From Pseudomonas sp. WN033 (GTDB lineage Bacteria > Pseudomonadota > Gammaproteobacteria > Pseudomonadales > Pseudomonadaceae): 64,000 nt of DNA. Under the pieces are notes generated by a model. The model saw nothing but the letters and a program-made list of their open reading frames with translations. It did no database searches and had not been told where the DNA came from. The stretch spans positions 248,001 through 312,000 of the forward strand of contig NSKG01000004.1 in assembly GCA_002287035.1 (NCBI GenBank). Direction: 5' to 3'. Positions 8,605 through 16,564 of this stretch are shown one piece after another. Within the stretch, counting starts at the first letter, position 1; each line of letters starts with the position of its first letter. The translations under genes were made by a program, and so were the position numbers.

Positions 8605-10068
8605 ATGAATATTACCGGTATTGGTTCGGGGCTGGATATCAACTCCATGGTCAAAGCGATCATGGACGCTGAACGTGCCCCCAAGGCCGCGTCGCTCTCT
8701 CGTCTGGAAAGCAAAACCACCGCACAGTTCTCGGCACTGGGGCAGTTCCGCAGTGCTATTTCCGATTTTCAAACTGCGCTGAAGAATCTCAATGATTCGG
8801 CGTTGTTCCAGAAGCGCACCGCGACCTCCTCCAACACGGACTATTTTACTGCCACGGCCACTTCCAGTGCAGCAGCGGGCAACTACAGTGTTCAGGTATT
8901 CAACCTGGCCCAGAGCAGCAAGGTGGCTCTGGCTGGATTCGATTCGGCCACTACCCAGGTTGGCACTGGCGAACTGAATATCACGGTTGGTGACGAGGTC
9001 ATCAATGTTCAGATCGGTGAGGATAAGCAGTCGCTCAGTGCGATCCGCGATGCGATCAATGCCGCTGGTGCCGACAAGGGGTTGAGCGCGGCTATCGTCA
9101 ATGATCCGTCAGGTGTTGGCGGGGCACGCATCGTCCTGACTTCGACCAATAGCGGTTCTGGTAACGATATCCAGGTTGATGTGGCCAATGCCACAGGTGA
9201 CTTTGGCCGGCTGGCCTTTACCCCGCCAGACCCGGAGGCAACCAACTACCAGCCTCCGGCCGCTGATCCAGATGATCCACGGGCCGCGCGGGTGATCAGC
9301 TTTGCCCGTGATGCCAGCTTTGCCGTCGACGGCCTGCTGATGAGCAGTGCCAGCAATACCATCGATGATGTGATCGAGGGTGTGAGCCTGACTCTCAAGA
9401 AACCTCAGTCTGCGGAGGATATTGCCAACGCCAATACCTTCAACCTGGTCGTGGCTGAAGACCGCGCCGGGGTTAAGGCGAACCTGCAGAAATTTGTCGA
9501 TGCCTACAACAAGCTGATCGATACCACCAACTCGCTGACCCGGGTAACCCAGGTCGGCGGTGATTCTGGTACTCCACTGGCCGGGCCGTTGGTTGGTGAC
9601 GCTACCGTACGTTCGTTCCTCAGTGCCATGCGTACCGAGCTTGGCAATGCTCAAGGCTCTGGTGATATTCGCATTCTGGCCGATCTCGGGATTACCACCA
9701 AGCAGGACGGCAAGCTGGAAATTGATAGTGATAAGCTGGATCAGGCGCTGGAGCGTAACTTCGATCAGGTTCAGGGTTTCCTGACGGGAGAGAAGGGCTT
9801 GATGGGGCGCCTGGAAGCACGCGCTGAGCCTTATATACAGACCGGTGGCATTCTCGAGCAGCGTACCAAGTCGCTGCAGACCACCCTCAAGAATATCGAT
9901 AAGCAGCGTGAAGACCTGGATCGCAGGATGTCTGCCATGGAAACGCGTCTTTTTGCGCAATTCAACGCTATGGATATGCTGGTAGGGCAGCTCAGCCAGA
10001 CTAGTCAGTATCTCGAAAACCAGCTTTCCAACCTGCCGGGCGTAGTAAGACAGGATAGAAAACGATGA
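8605..10068 (+). CDS. fliD: Flagellar filament cap protein FliD (hook-associated protein 2)
   Basis: 487 residues. FliD caps the growing filament and guides flagellin folding and insertion. The N-terminus [16 protein letters not shown] is the conserved FliD opening, the N-terminal coiled-coil region follows to about residue 70, and the C-terminal D0/D1 helix is long and charged ([20 protein letters not shown]), ending in [20 protein letters not shown] start at the ATG 8605 after GAGGTGAG; a GTG three codons earlier is possible but lies inside that ribosome site. The stop overlaps the start of fliS by 4 bases, indicating translational coupling with the chaperone. Confidence 0.96.
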   Translation: MNITGIGSGLDINSMVKAIMDAERAPKAASLSRLESKTTAQFSALGQFRSAISDFQTALKNLNDSALFQKRTATSSNTDYFTATATSSAAAGNYSVQVFNLAQSSKVALAGFDSATTQVGTGELNITVGDEVINVQIGEDKQSLSAIRDAINAAGADKGLSAAIVNDPSGVGGARIVLTSTNSGSGNDIQVDVANATGDFGRLAFTPPDPEATNYQPPAADPDDPRAARVISFARDASFAVDGLLMSSASNTIDDVIEGVSLTLKKPQSAEDIANANTFNLVVAEDRAGVKANLQKFVDAYNKLIDTTNSLTRVTQVGGDSGTPLAGPLVGDATVRSFLSAMRTELGNAQGSGDIRILADLGITTKQDGKLEIDSDKLDQALERNFDQVQGFLTGEKGLMGRLEARAEPYIQTGGILEQRTKSLQTTLKNIDKQREDLDRRMSAMETRLFAQFNAMDMLVGQLSQTSQYLENQLSNLPGVVRQDRKR

Positions 10069-10433
10069 GCAATCCGATCGATACCTACAAGCAGGTCAAG
10101 GTTTCCCAGGAAGTCTCGCAGTACCGTGCGGTCCAGTTGTTGCTGGCTGGTGCTATTGAGCGGGTGCGTTTGGCACGGCATGCCCAGGAAAGCGGTAACG
10201 CCGAACAACGCGGTGTCGCCATTGGCAGCACCATCAGCATCATCGGTGCTCTTCAAGGGGCGCTGGACAAGGAGTTGGGCGGTGAAATCGCCGCAAACCT
10301 GGATGCGCTCTATGATTACATGACCCGTAAACTGGCAGGTGTGGCTTTGGATGACACGCCGCGCACCCTGGATGAGGTTGAGTTGTTGCTGGCCCAGATC
10401 AAGGACGGTTGGGACGCCATCGAGCCGGCTTGA
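10065..10433 (+). CDS. fliS: Flagellin export chaperone FliS, copy 1
   Basis: 122 residues, all helical. FliS binds the C-terminus of newly made flagellin in the cytosol and keeps it from polymerising before export. Family marks: [27 protein letters not shown] near the N-terminus and a four-helix core with [27 protein letters not shown]. It overlaps fliD by ATGA. A second, diverged fliS follows 240 bp later; with four flagellins, the two could have different clients. Confidence 0.94.
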   Translation: MSNPIDTYKQVKVSQEVSQYRAVQLLLAGAIERVRLARHAQESGNAEQRGVAIGSTISIIGALQGALDKELGGEIAANLDALYDYMTRKLAGVALDDTPRTLDEVELLLAQIKDGWDAIEPA

Positions 10434-10464
10434 TCGTACCATGCTCCAGAGTATGGTGTTTTTG

Positions 10465-10538
10465 GGTAGGAGCGGCCTGCGGCCGCGAAGTGGGTTGGCG
10501 GGGCTCGGTGTTGTTCGCGCTCGCAGAGCGCTCCTACC
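10465..10538. repeat. REP-like palindromic element, family C
   Basis: A 74-bp element with inverted ends GGTAGGAGCG ... CGCTCCTACC enclosing a second palindrome (GCGGCCTGCGGCCGC) and a third (CGCGCTCGCAGAGCG). This GTAGGAGCGG type is widespread in Pseudomonas genomes. It separates the two fliS genes. A related element is at 63600-63660. Confidence 0.8.
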
Positions 10539-10611
10539 GGTGGGACTTTCCTGGAGATGACGCGGTCGCAGGCGTGCAGGATTCCGCCGCCGGCGTTTTT
10601 GACATTTTCCC

Positions 10612-10637
10612 TAAAGTTTTCCCCCGGCAGCCGATAC
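10612..10637 (+). promoter_or_regulatory. Candidate sigma-28 promoter of fliS copy 2
   Basis: TAAAGTTT at 10612-10619 and GCCGATAC at 10630-10637. The -35 block matches the extended FliA consensus, but the spacer is 14 rather than 15 bases and the last base of the -10 differs. It lies 37 bp before the ATG. Confidence 0.6.
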
Positions 10638-10673
10638 AGGAAGTATGTGCAACACTCACTCAGGATGTGCTCG

Positions 10674-11060
10674 ATGAATGCCTACGCCGCCATGAAGCAA
10701 TACCAAACGGTCAACGTCAACGCCCAGATCAGTGAAGCTGACCCGCATCGGTTGATTCAGATGCTGATGGAGGGTGGATTGCGGCGGATTGCCGAGGCCA
10801 AGGGGGCAATGGAATATGGCAATCTGGCCCTCAAGGGGGAGTTGGTAGGCAAAGCTGTAGCGATTATCGGTGGTCTGCGCGACGGTTTGAACCGGGAGCA
10901 GGGTGGTGAGATTGCCGAAAACCTGGATAACCTGTATGCCTTTATGCAGCAGCGCCTGAGTGCAGCCAATCTGCAGAATGATCCGGCAATCCTCGACGAA
11001 GTGGCCGGGTTGTTGCGAGAAGTCAAAAGCGGTTGGGATGGCATCCGTCACGCCGCCTAA
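10674..11060 (+). CDS. fliS: Flagellin export chaperone FliS, copy 2
   Basis: 128 residues from the ATG at 10674 (opens MNAYAAMKQYQTVNVNAQIS), chosen because AGGA lies 8 bases upstream and the protein then aligns with FliS. The longer frame from 10557 crosses the promoter and is rejected. It keeps the FliS core (PHRLIQMLMEGGLRRIAEAK, GLRDGLNREQGGEIAENLDN, LYAFMQQRL) but is clearly diverged from copy 1. Twin fliS genes are known in Pseudomonas (fliS/fliS'). It leads a short unit with the FliT-like gene that starts 10 bp after its stop. Confidence 0.93.
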   Translation: MNAYAAMKQYQTVNVNAQISEADPHRLIQMLMEGGLRRIAEAKGAMEYGNLALKGELVGKAVAIIGGLRDGLNREQGGEIAENLDNLYAFMQQRLSAANLQNDPAILDEVAGLLREVKSGWDGIRHAA

Positions 11061-11070
11061 GGAGATAGTC

Positions 11071-11367
11071 ATGGCTCAAGCCGTCAAGCAGTTGCAGCAG
11101 ACCCATGAAGCGCTGATCGCCGCGGTGCGTGCCGGTGACTGGGAGCAGGTGGGGGAACTGGACAAGCTGTGCCGCCAGCAGGTGGCCCAGGCCATGGAGC
11201 AGCCCGAGCGTGATGACCAGATGGTGGTGGATACTCTGGACGGATTATTGGCTACCTATCGGGAAGTGATTGGGCTGTGCCAGGCAGTGCAGGGCAAGCT
11301 GGCCGAAGAGCTGCAAGGCATGCAGCGCGGCAAGGCTGGCGCCAAGGTTTATCAGATGTTCTCCTGA
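11071..11367 (+). CDS. FliT-like flagellar chaperone
   Basis: 98 residues, helical and charged, no signal peptide. Its size, position right after fliS and helical pattern (QLQQTHEALIAAVRAGDWEQ, LDKLCRQQVAQAM, LLATYREVIGLCQAVQGKL) fit FliT-type export chaperones, which bind FliD and in enterics also control FlhDC. No unique sequence motif proves this; in Pseudomonas this gene is often annotated only as hypothetical or FliT. The start ATG follows a perfect AAGGAGATAGTC. A terminator follows. Confidence 0.75.
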   Translation: MAQAVKQLQQTHEALIAAVRAGDWEQVGELDKLCRQQVAQAMEQPERDDQMVVDTLDGLLATYREVIGLCQAVQGKLAEELQGMQRGKAGAKVYQMFS

Positions 11368-11414
11368 ACGCTGGATTTTTGCGCTCGATTGCTATAATTG
11401 TCCCATTAGTTGCT

Positions 11415-11459
11415 CGCCCTGACCGTTTGTCCTGTGTGGCTAACGGTCGAGGGCGTTTT
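11415..11459 (+). terminator. Rho-independent terminator of the fliD-fliS-fliT block
   Basis: CGCCCT-GACCGTT pairs with AACGGTC-G-AGGGCG (one bulged base), 14-base loop, then TTTT. It separates this block from fleQ. Confidence 0.85.
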
Positions 11460-11484
11460 GCGATACCTTATCCGCGCCAAGTAT

Positions 11485-11513
11485 TTGACTCTGGTGTCGA
11501 ATCTGACTACCTT
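11485..11513 (+). promoter_or_regulatory. Possible sigma-70 promoter of fleQ
   Basis: TTGACT at 11485-11490 (5 of 6 to consensus) with a 17-base spacer to TACCTT at 11508-11513 (a weak -10). The better-looking TGCTATAAT at 11390-11398 lies before the terminator and is therefore less likely to serve fleQ. Confidence 0.35.
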
Positions 11514-11595
11514 TGGGTCCATTCAAAAAAAGCTGGCGCACCGCTATCAAAAATCACTGGTGCCGCTCGTGCGTTAACAGGACGTCTGCCACGCT

Positions 11596-13065
11596 ATGCT
11601 GCTCAATAGCCATATTTTGCTTATCGATGATTGCCCGCAGAATCGTCATGATTTGAGTGTGATTCTGGGGTTTCTGGGGGAAGAGGCGGTCATTTCCACG
11701 TCTTCGGACTGGCAGCGCGACGTCAATGACGAATTCGAGTCGCCTGGTTCAGTCAAGTGCGTGATTCTCGGCCGCTGTGATCATGACCATGGCGTTCAGG
11801 GCCTGCTTGGGCAATTGGACAAGTGGGATGAAAACCTGCCCGTGGTGATGCTGGATCCGACTCAGGCCAGCCATTGGCCTGAGCACCTGCGTCAGCGTCT
11901 GCTGGCGGTGCTGGAGCCACCGCTGAGCTACAGCCAGTTCCTCGATACTCTGCACCGGGCCCAGGTTTATCGCGAAGTGTTCGATGAGCGCAGCAGCCGG
12001 CCACGTCAGCGCGAGCCTAACCTGTTTCGTAGTCTGGTTGGCACCAGCCGGCCGATTCAGGCGGTGCGGCAGATGATGCAGCAGGTCGCCGACACCGAAG
12101 CCACCGTATTGATTCTGGGTGAGTCAGGCACCGGCAAGGAAGTGGTGGCGCGTAATCTGCATTATCACTCCCGCCGCAAGGATTCCCCGTTCGTACCGGT
12201 CAACTGTGGCGCGATTCCGGCCGAGTTGCTGGAGAGCGAGCTGTTTGGTCATGAAAAGGGCGCCTTTACCGGAGCAATTACCAGTCGTGCCGGGCGCTTT
12301 GAGCTGGCCGAAGGGGGCACCCTGTTTCTCGATGAAATCGGTGACATGCCGCTGCCGATGCAGGTCAAGCTGCTGCGGGTGCTGCAGGAACGGACTTTTG
12401 AGCGAGTTGGCAGCAACAAGGTGCAAACCGCCGATGTGCGAATCATTGCCGCGACTCATAAGAACCTCGAGAAAATGATTGAGCAGGGCAGCTTCCGTGA
12501 AGATCTCTATTACCGCCTGAATGTCTTCCCGATCGAAATGCCGGCGATGCGTGAGCGGATCGAGGATCTGCCGCTGCTGCTCAATGAACTGATTACCCGG
12601 ATGGAAACCGAGAAGCGTGGCTCGATCCGTTTCAGCACCTCGGCGATCATGTCGCTGTGCCGGCACGACTGGCCGGGCAACGTGCGTGAGCTGGCCAATC
12701 TGGTCGAGCGTATGGCGATCATGCATCCGCATGGGGTCATCGGCGTCGGTGAGTTGCCGCGCAAGTTCCGTTACGTCGAGGATGATCACGAGGACCTGCG
12801 TCAACTGCGTGACGATGAGGATGAACGCAGTGAAGCTTTCAACGGTCTGGTTGGGCTGGACAGCCCAGCCTTCCTGCCACCCGAAGGGCTGGATCTGAAA
12901 GAGTACCTGGGGGGGCTGGAGCAGACCCTGATCCAGCAGGCGCTGGATGAGTCTTCAGGGGTCGTGGCGCGGGCTGCCGAGCGCCTGCGGATCCGGCGTA
13001 CCACGCTGGTCGAGAAGATGCGCAAGTACGGCATAAATCGCGGGATCGATGCGTCAGAAGACTGA
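11596..13065 (+). CDS. fleQ: Flagellar master regulator FleQ (sigma-54 activator)
   Basis: 489 residues, the family's usual length. FleQ activates the sigma-54-dependent flagellar promoters and, in Pseudomonas, responds to c-di-GMP and FleN. The N-terminal domain (1-120) is REC-like but lacks a receiver's phospho-acceptor. The AAA+ domain carries Walker A GESGTGKE (about residue 175), the sigma-54-contacting GAFTGA loop ([17 protein letters not shown]), and Walker [14 protein letters not shown]. The C-terminal Fis-type helix-turn-helix is [23 protein letters not shown] at 11596. It stands alone between a terminator and the sigma-54 promoter of fleSR; the sigma-54 promoters found in this window are its likely targets. 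Confidence 0.96.
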   Translation: MLLNSHILLIDDCPQNRHDLSVILGFLGEEAVISTSSDWQRDVNDEFESPGSVKCVILGRCDHDHGVQGLLGQLDKWDENLPVVMLDPTQASHWPEHLRQRLLAVLEPPLSYSQFLDTLHRAQVYREVFDERSSRPRQREPNLFRSLVGTSRPIQAVRQMMQQVADTEATVLILGESGTGKEVVARNLHYHSRRKDSPFVPVNCGAIPAELLESELFGHEKGAFTGAITSRAGRFELAEGGTLFLDEIGDMPLPMQVKLLRVLQERTFERVGSNKVQTADVRIIAATHKNLEKMIEQGSFREDLYYRLNVFPIEMPAMRERIEDLPLLLNELITRMETEKRGSIRFSTSAIMSLCRHDWPGNVRELANLVERMAIMHPHGVIGVGELPRKFRYVEDDHEDLRQLRDDEDERSEAFNGLVGLDSPAFLPPEGLDLKEYLGGLEQTLIQQALDESSGVVARAAERLRIRRTTLVEKMRKYGINRGIDASED

Positions 13066-13120
13066 CGTTTAAGTTGCTTGATTTTGCGTAACTTATTGTT
13101 TTTGTTTGTTTATTAATTGG

Positions 13121-13136
13121 TGGCATAGGGCTTGCT
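13121..13136 (+). promoter_or_regulatory. Sigma-54 promoter of fleSR
   Basis: TGGCATAGGGCTTGCT fits TGGCAY-N6-TTGCW fully; GG at 13122-13123 and GC at 13134-13135. It lies 44 bp before the fleS ATG, so a fleS start at the TTG 13132 would be inside the promoter. Confidence 0.9.
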
Positions 13137-13179
13137 TAAGCCCTCCCTGACCGGAGTTTCAACGATCAGGGGATGCCCC

Positions 13180-14382
13180 ATGGCTGTATCCGCACACTCG
13201 CTGCCTGATAACGGGCAGTCACCAACCGAGGCCGTTCAGGCCGAGCGTATCGAGCATAGCCGCGCGCTGCTTGAGCAGGTCTCTGCGCAACTGATCGAAT
13301 CCCATGCTTTGCTTGAGGCCCAGGTAGATACGCTCAAGCGTCAACTGGCCGACGTGCATGCCCAACGCACCCGAGAGCTGGCGGAAAAAGCCTGTGTCAC
13401 GGCACGTCTGCAAAATCTCCTGGATCTGTTGCCGGGTGGGGTAGTGGTACTCGATGGCCGGGGTGTAGTGCGAGAGGCCAATCCGGTGGCGCGTGAACTA
13501 TTGGGCGAGCCATTGGAAGGTCAGCTCTGGCGTGATCTGATTCAGGAGCGCTTTGCCCCGCGCGAAGATGATTACCACGAAGTATCACTGCGCAGTGGTC
13601 GGCGGGTCTCGCTTGCTACCCGGTCTTTGCGTGGCGAACCGGGCCAACTGATTCTGATCAACGATCTTACTGAAACCCGGGAGTTGCAGGCTCGCCTGGC
13701 CCGCCATGAACGCTTGTCGGCTCTGGGGCGCATGGTTGCCTCCCTGGCGCATCAGATTCGTACACCGCTGTCGACCGCGTTGCTGTATGCCAGTCACTTG
13801 GGTGATGACGCCCTGAGTCTTGAACAGCGTCAACGTTTCAGTCTGCGCCTGAAGGATCGGCTGCAGGCCATGGAGCAGCAGGTGCGCGACATGTTGCTGT
13901 TCGCCCGAGGCGACTTGCCGTTGGAGGATCGTTTGACGCCGCCGGCATTGTTCGAGCGCTTGCGTCTGCAGGCTGAGCCGGTGCTGGAGCAGGCCGGGAT
14001 CAAGTGCCGCTGGGTTGACCTGTGCCCGCCGCAGGGGTGGCTGCGTTGCAATGCCGAAACCTTGGTCAGTGCCTTGCTCAACCTGGTGGAAAATGCCTGC
14101 CAGGCCGGTTCGATGAGCTCAGGGCTCAAGGTGGTGGCGCGGCGGCTGGAAGGGCAGTTGAGTCTGTGTGTAGTGGATAACGGTCCGGGTATGAGTGCCG
14201 AATTGTTGGCGCGCCTGGCAGAGCCGTTCCATACCACCAAGCCCCAGGGAACCGGTCTGGGACTGGCGGTGGTCAAGTCGGTGGCGCGGGCGCACGGTGG
14301 AGCGTTTCATTTGCGCAGCAAGGTCGGCCGGGGTACCTGCGCCGAAGTCCTGTTGCCGATTCAGTTTGGTGGGGAGGAGTAA
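13180..14382 (+). CDS. fleS: Flagellar sensor histidine kinase FleS
   Basis: 400 residues, no transmembrane segment, so cytosolic. Order: N-terminal coiled coil (about 20-80), a PAS domain (about 85-170, LLDLLPGGVVVLDGRGVVRE), HisKA with the phospho-accepting His in SLAHQIRTPLSTAL (about residue 190), and the HATPase domain (N box NLVENACQAGS, G1 DNGPGM, G2 GTGLGLAVV). It phosphorylates FleR to turn on the hook and basal-body genes. Start: ATG 13180 with AGGGGA upstream; a longer frame begins inside the sigma-54 promoter. The next gene, fleR, follows after 2 bases. Confidence 0.96.
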   Translation: MAVSAHSLPDNGQSPTEAVQAERIEHSRALLEQVSAQLIESHALLEAQVDTLKRQLADVHAQRTRELAEKACVTARLQNLLDLLPGGVVVLDGRGVVREANPVARELLGEPLEGQLWRDLIQERFAPREDDYHEVSLRSGRRVSLATRSLRGEPGQLILINDLTETRELQARLARHERLSALGRMVASLAHQIRTPLSTALLYASHLGDDALSLEQRQRFSLRLKDRLQAMEQQVRDMLLFARGDLPLEDRLTPPALFERLRLQAEPVLEQAGIKCRWVDLCPPQGWLRCNAETLVSALLNLVENACQAGSMSSGLKVVARRLEGQLSLCVVDNGPGMSAELLARLAEPFHTTKPQGTGLGLAVVKSVARAHGGAFHLRSKVGRGTCAEVLLPIQFGGEE

Positions 14383-14384
14383 TC

Positions 14385-15791
14385 ATGACTCAGAAGATGC
14401 TGCCAATTCTGCTGGTGGAAGATGATCAGGCGCTGCGCGAAGCGTTGGTCGATACCCTGGCCCTGGCAGGCTATGCCTATCGCGAGGCTGAAAGCGCTGA
14501 GGCCGCCCTGGCTCTTCTGGCGCGTGAACCGGTTGCCATGGTGGTCAGTGATGTGAACATGCCGGGCATGGATGGTCACGCGCTGTTGCGTACGCTGCGC
14601 AACCGCTATCCGCAAGTGCCGACGCTGCTGATGACGGCCTACGGCACCGTGCACCAGGCCGTGGGCGCCATGCGTGATGGTGCAGTCGACTATCTGGTCA
14701 AGCCCTTCGAGCCGGAGGCTCTGACTTCGCTGGTGCGCCAGTACGCTCAGGGTCAGTTGCAACCCAGCGCTGACCAGGGGCCGGTCGCGGTCGAACCAGT
14801 CAGTCAGCAATTGCTGGCGCTGGCGCAACGGGTTGCCGTCAGTGATTCGACAGTACTGATCTCGGGTGAGTCGGGTACTGGCAAGGAGGTGCTGGCGCGC
14901 TACATTCATCAGCAGTCACCACGGGCCGACAAACCTTTCATCGCGATCAATTGCGCAGCGATACCCGAGAATATGCTTGAGGCCACCCTGTTCGGTCATG
15001 AGAAGGGGGCCTTTACCGGTGCGGTCGCCTCGCAACCCGGCAAGTTCGAGCAAGCCAATGGCGGCACCCTGTTGCTCGATGAAATCTCTGAGATGCCTTT
15101 GGGTCTTCAGGCCAAGCTGTTGCGGGTATTGCAGGAGCGTGAAGTTGAGCGGGTGGGGGGGCGCAAGTTGATTGACCTGGATATCCGGGTCATTGCCACC
15201 ACCAACCGGGACATGGCTACCGAGGTTGCGGCTGGGCGTTTCCGCGAGGATTTGTATTATCGGCTTGGAGTCTTTCCGCTGCAGTGGCAGCCGCTGCGTG
15301 CCCGGCCCGGCGATATCTTGCCGATTGCCGAACGTTTGCTGGCCCGGCACGCAGCCAAGATGAAACAGACTGGTGTGCGGTTTGCCGAGGACGCCTGCCA
15401 GGCCCTGCGCAGCCACCCTTGGCCGGGCAATGTCCGCGAGCTGGATAATGCCGTGCAGCGCGCGCTGATTCTGCAACAGGGTGGGCTCATCGCCGCTGCG
15501 GATCTGTGTCTGGCTGGCCCGCCGGGGTTGGCGGCGGCCCCGCTGGTACAGGTTCCGACGGTCGAAGCACCAGCGATTCCTGCGGCTTCTGTCGCTGCCG
15601 GGCCCGAGCGCCTGGAAACTGGCGTTCGTCAACGTGAGTATCAACTGATCATTGACGTGCTGCGCGCTGAGCGTGGACGACGCAAGGAAGCCGCCGAGCG
15701 CCTGGGTATCAGCCCTCGTACCCTGCGCTACAAGCTGGCGCAGATGCGTGACGCCGGATTTGATGTTGAGCGGGATCTGGTGGCGTACTGA
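14385..15791 (+). CDS. fleR: Flagellar response regulator FleR (sigma-54 activator)
   Basis: 468 residues. Receiver domain 1-120 with the acidic pair VEDD, the phospho-acceptor D56 in VVSDVNMPGMDG, and K in VDYLVKPFEP. AAA+ domain with [13 protein letters not shown], the sigma-54 contact loop in [12 protein letters not shown], and GGTLLLDEISEMP. C-terminal Fis-type helix-turn-helix RRKEAAERLGISPRTLRYKL. It should act on class III sigma-54 promoters such as that of fliE's neighbours and hook genes outside this window. Start ATG after GGGGAGGAGTAATC. Downstream is a tandem repeat array, then fliE. Confidence 0.96.
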   Translation: MTQKMLPILLVEDDQALREALVDTLALAGYAYREAESAEAALALLAREPVAMVVSDVNMPGMDGHALLRTLRNRYPQVPTLLMTAYGTVHQAVGAMRDGAVDYLVKPFEPEALTSLVRQYAQGQLQPSADQGPVAVEPVSQQLLALAQRVAVSDSTVLISGESGTGKEVLARYIHQQSPRADKPFIAINCAAIPENMLEATLFGHEKGAFTGAVASQPGKFEQANGGTLLLDEISEMPLGLQAKLLRVLQEREVERVGGRKLIDLDIRVIATTNRDMATEVAAGRFREDLYYRLGVFPLQWQPLRARPGDILPIAERLLARHAAKMKQTGVRFAEDACQALRSHPWPGNVRELDNAVQRALILQQGGLIAAADLCLAGPPGLAAAPLVQVPTVEAPAIPAASVAAGPERLETGVRQREYQLIIDVLRAERGRRKEAAERLGISPRTLRYKLAQMRDAGFDVERDLVAY

Positions 15792-15795
15792 GTCG

Positions 15796-16100
15796 GAGTA
15801 ATCCCCTGGGGGGGGGCGAACACCTGCGCGACACAAGGCTGTCCGGCAACACCGTGCCACCCGGCAGTTTCAGCATCGCGCGGGCGCGCGACGCTCCCCA
15901 GGTCAGGCATAAGGCTTCGAGTAATCCCCTGGGGGTGTCGAACACCTGCGCGACACAAGGCTGTCCGGCAACACCGTACCACCTGCAGTTTCAGCATCGC
16001 GCGGGCGCGCGACGCTCCCCAGGTCAGGCACAAGGCTTCGAGTAATCCCCTGGGGGTGTCGAGCGCCTGCTCGACACAAGGCTATCCAGCAGCATCGAAC
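15796..16100. repeat. Tandem array of family A repeats (about 2.5 units of 121-123 bp)
   Basis: Units begin at 15796, 15919 and 16040, each with GAGTAATCCCCTGGGGG. Units 1 and 2 are almost identical; unit 3 is cut short after about 60 bp. Each full unit holds two GC-rich palindromes (GTGTCGAACACCTGCGCGACAC and CATCGCGCGGGCGCGCGACG type) and ends CTCCCCAGG. Single related copies are at 1190-1290 and 40183-40280. Together with the promoter, this fills the 400-bp gap between fleR and fliE. Confidence 0.9.
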
Positions 16101-16122
16101 TGTCAGCCACAAACAGGCAACC

Positions 16123-16138
16123 TGGCACCAATCTTGCT
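16123..16138 (+). promoter_or_regulatory. Sigma-54 promoter of the fliE operon
   Basis: TGGCACCAATCTTGCT, a full match to TGGCAC-N5-TTGCW with GG at 16124-16125 and GC at 16136-16137, 56 bp before the fliE ATG. Confidence 0.92.
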
Positions 16139-16193
16139 CAACTAACCTCAAAGCGATACACGCCGTCAAAAAAATTACGGCTTGGAGGTTACG

Positions 16194-16526
16194 ATGACCC
16201 AGGGTGTAGAATTCAACCGGCTGATGCTGCAGATGCGTTCCATGCAAATGGAAGCCATGGGCAAGCCGCAGGTACCGGCTCAGGTACAGCAGAACGTCAA
16301 TGCGCCGGCATTCGATGACGTGCTCAAGCAGGCGGTGGACAAGGTCAACGAGTTGCAACAGACCACCAGTGAGCTGCAAAGCGGCTTCGAGCGCGGTGTG
16401 CCGGGAATCGACCTGACCGATGTGATGATTGCCGCGCAGAAATCCAGTGTTGCCTTCCAGGCCATGACGCAGGTGCGCAATCGCCTGATCAATGCCTACG
16501 AAGACATCATGAAGATGCCCATCTGA
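16194..16526 (+). CDS. fliE: Flagellar hook-basal body protein FliE
   Basis: 110 residues. FliE joins the MS ring to the rod. The C-terminal half has the family signature ([52 protein letters not shown]). The start ATG 16194 is set by GGAGG at 16184-16188; the TTG at 16182 overlaps that site and is rejected. First gene of fliEFGHIJ, directly behind a sigma-54 promoter. Confidence 0.95.
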   Translation: MTQGVEFNRLMLQMRSMQMEAMGKPQVPAQVQQNVNAPAFDDVLKQAVDKVNELQQTTSELQSGFERGVPGIDLTDVMIAAQKSSVAFQAMTQVRNRLINAYEDIMKMPI

Positions 16527-16564
16527 TCAGCCAACGCCGACCCTGATGTTCTGAGGATAGCTGC

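Noticed and set aside
11390-11398. Extended -10 box TGCTATAAT before fleQ
   Set aside because: It lies ahead of the strong terminator at 11415-11459 and has no good -35, so it is unlikely to drive fleQ. A very short terminated RNA cannot be excluded.
15796-16100. Tandem repeats considered as a CRISPR array
   Set aside because: The whole unit of about 122 bp is repeated with no unique spacers, and single copies are scattered elsewhere.
15709-16379. Several 60-160 codon frames across the fleR-fliE gap
   Set aside because: They arise from the tandem repeat units, repeat the same peptide and have no ribosome sites.
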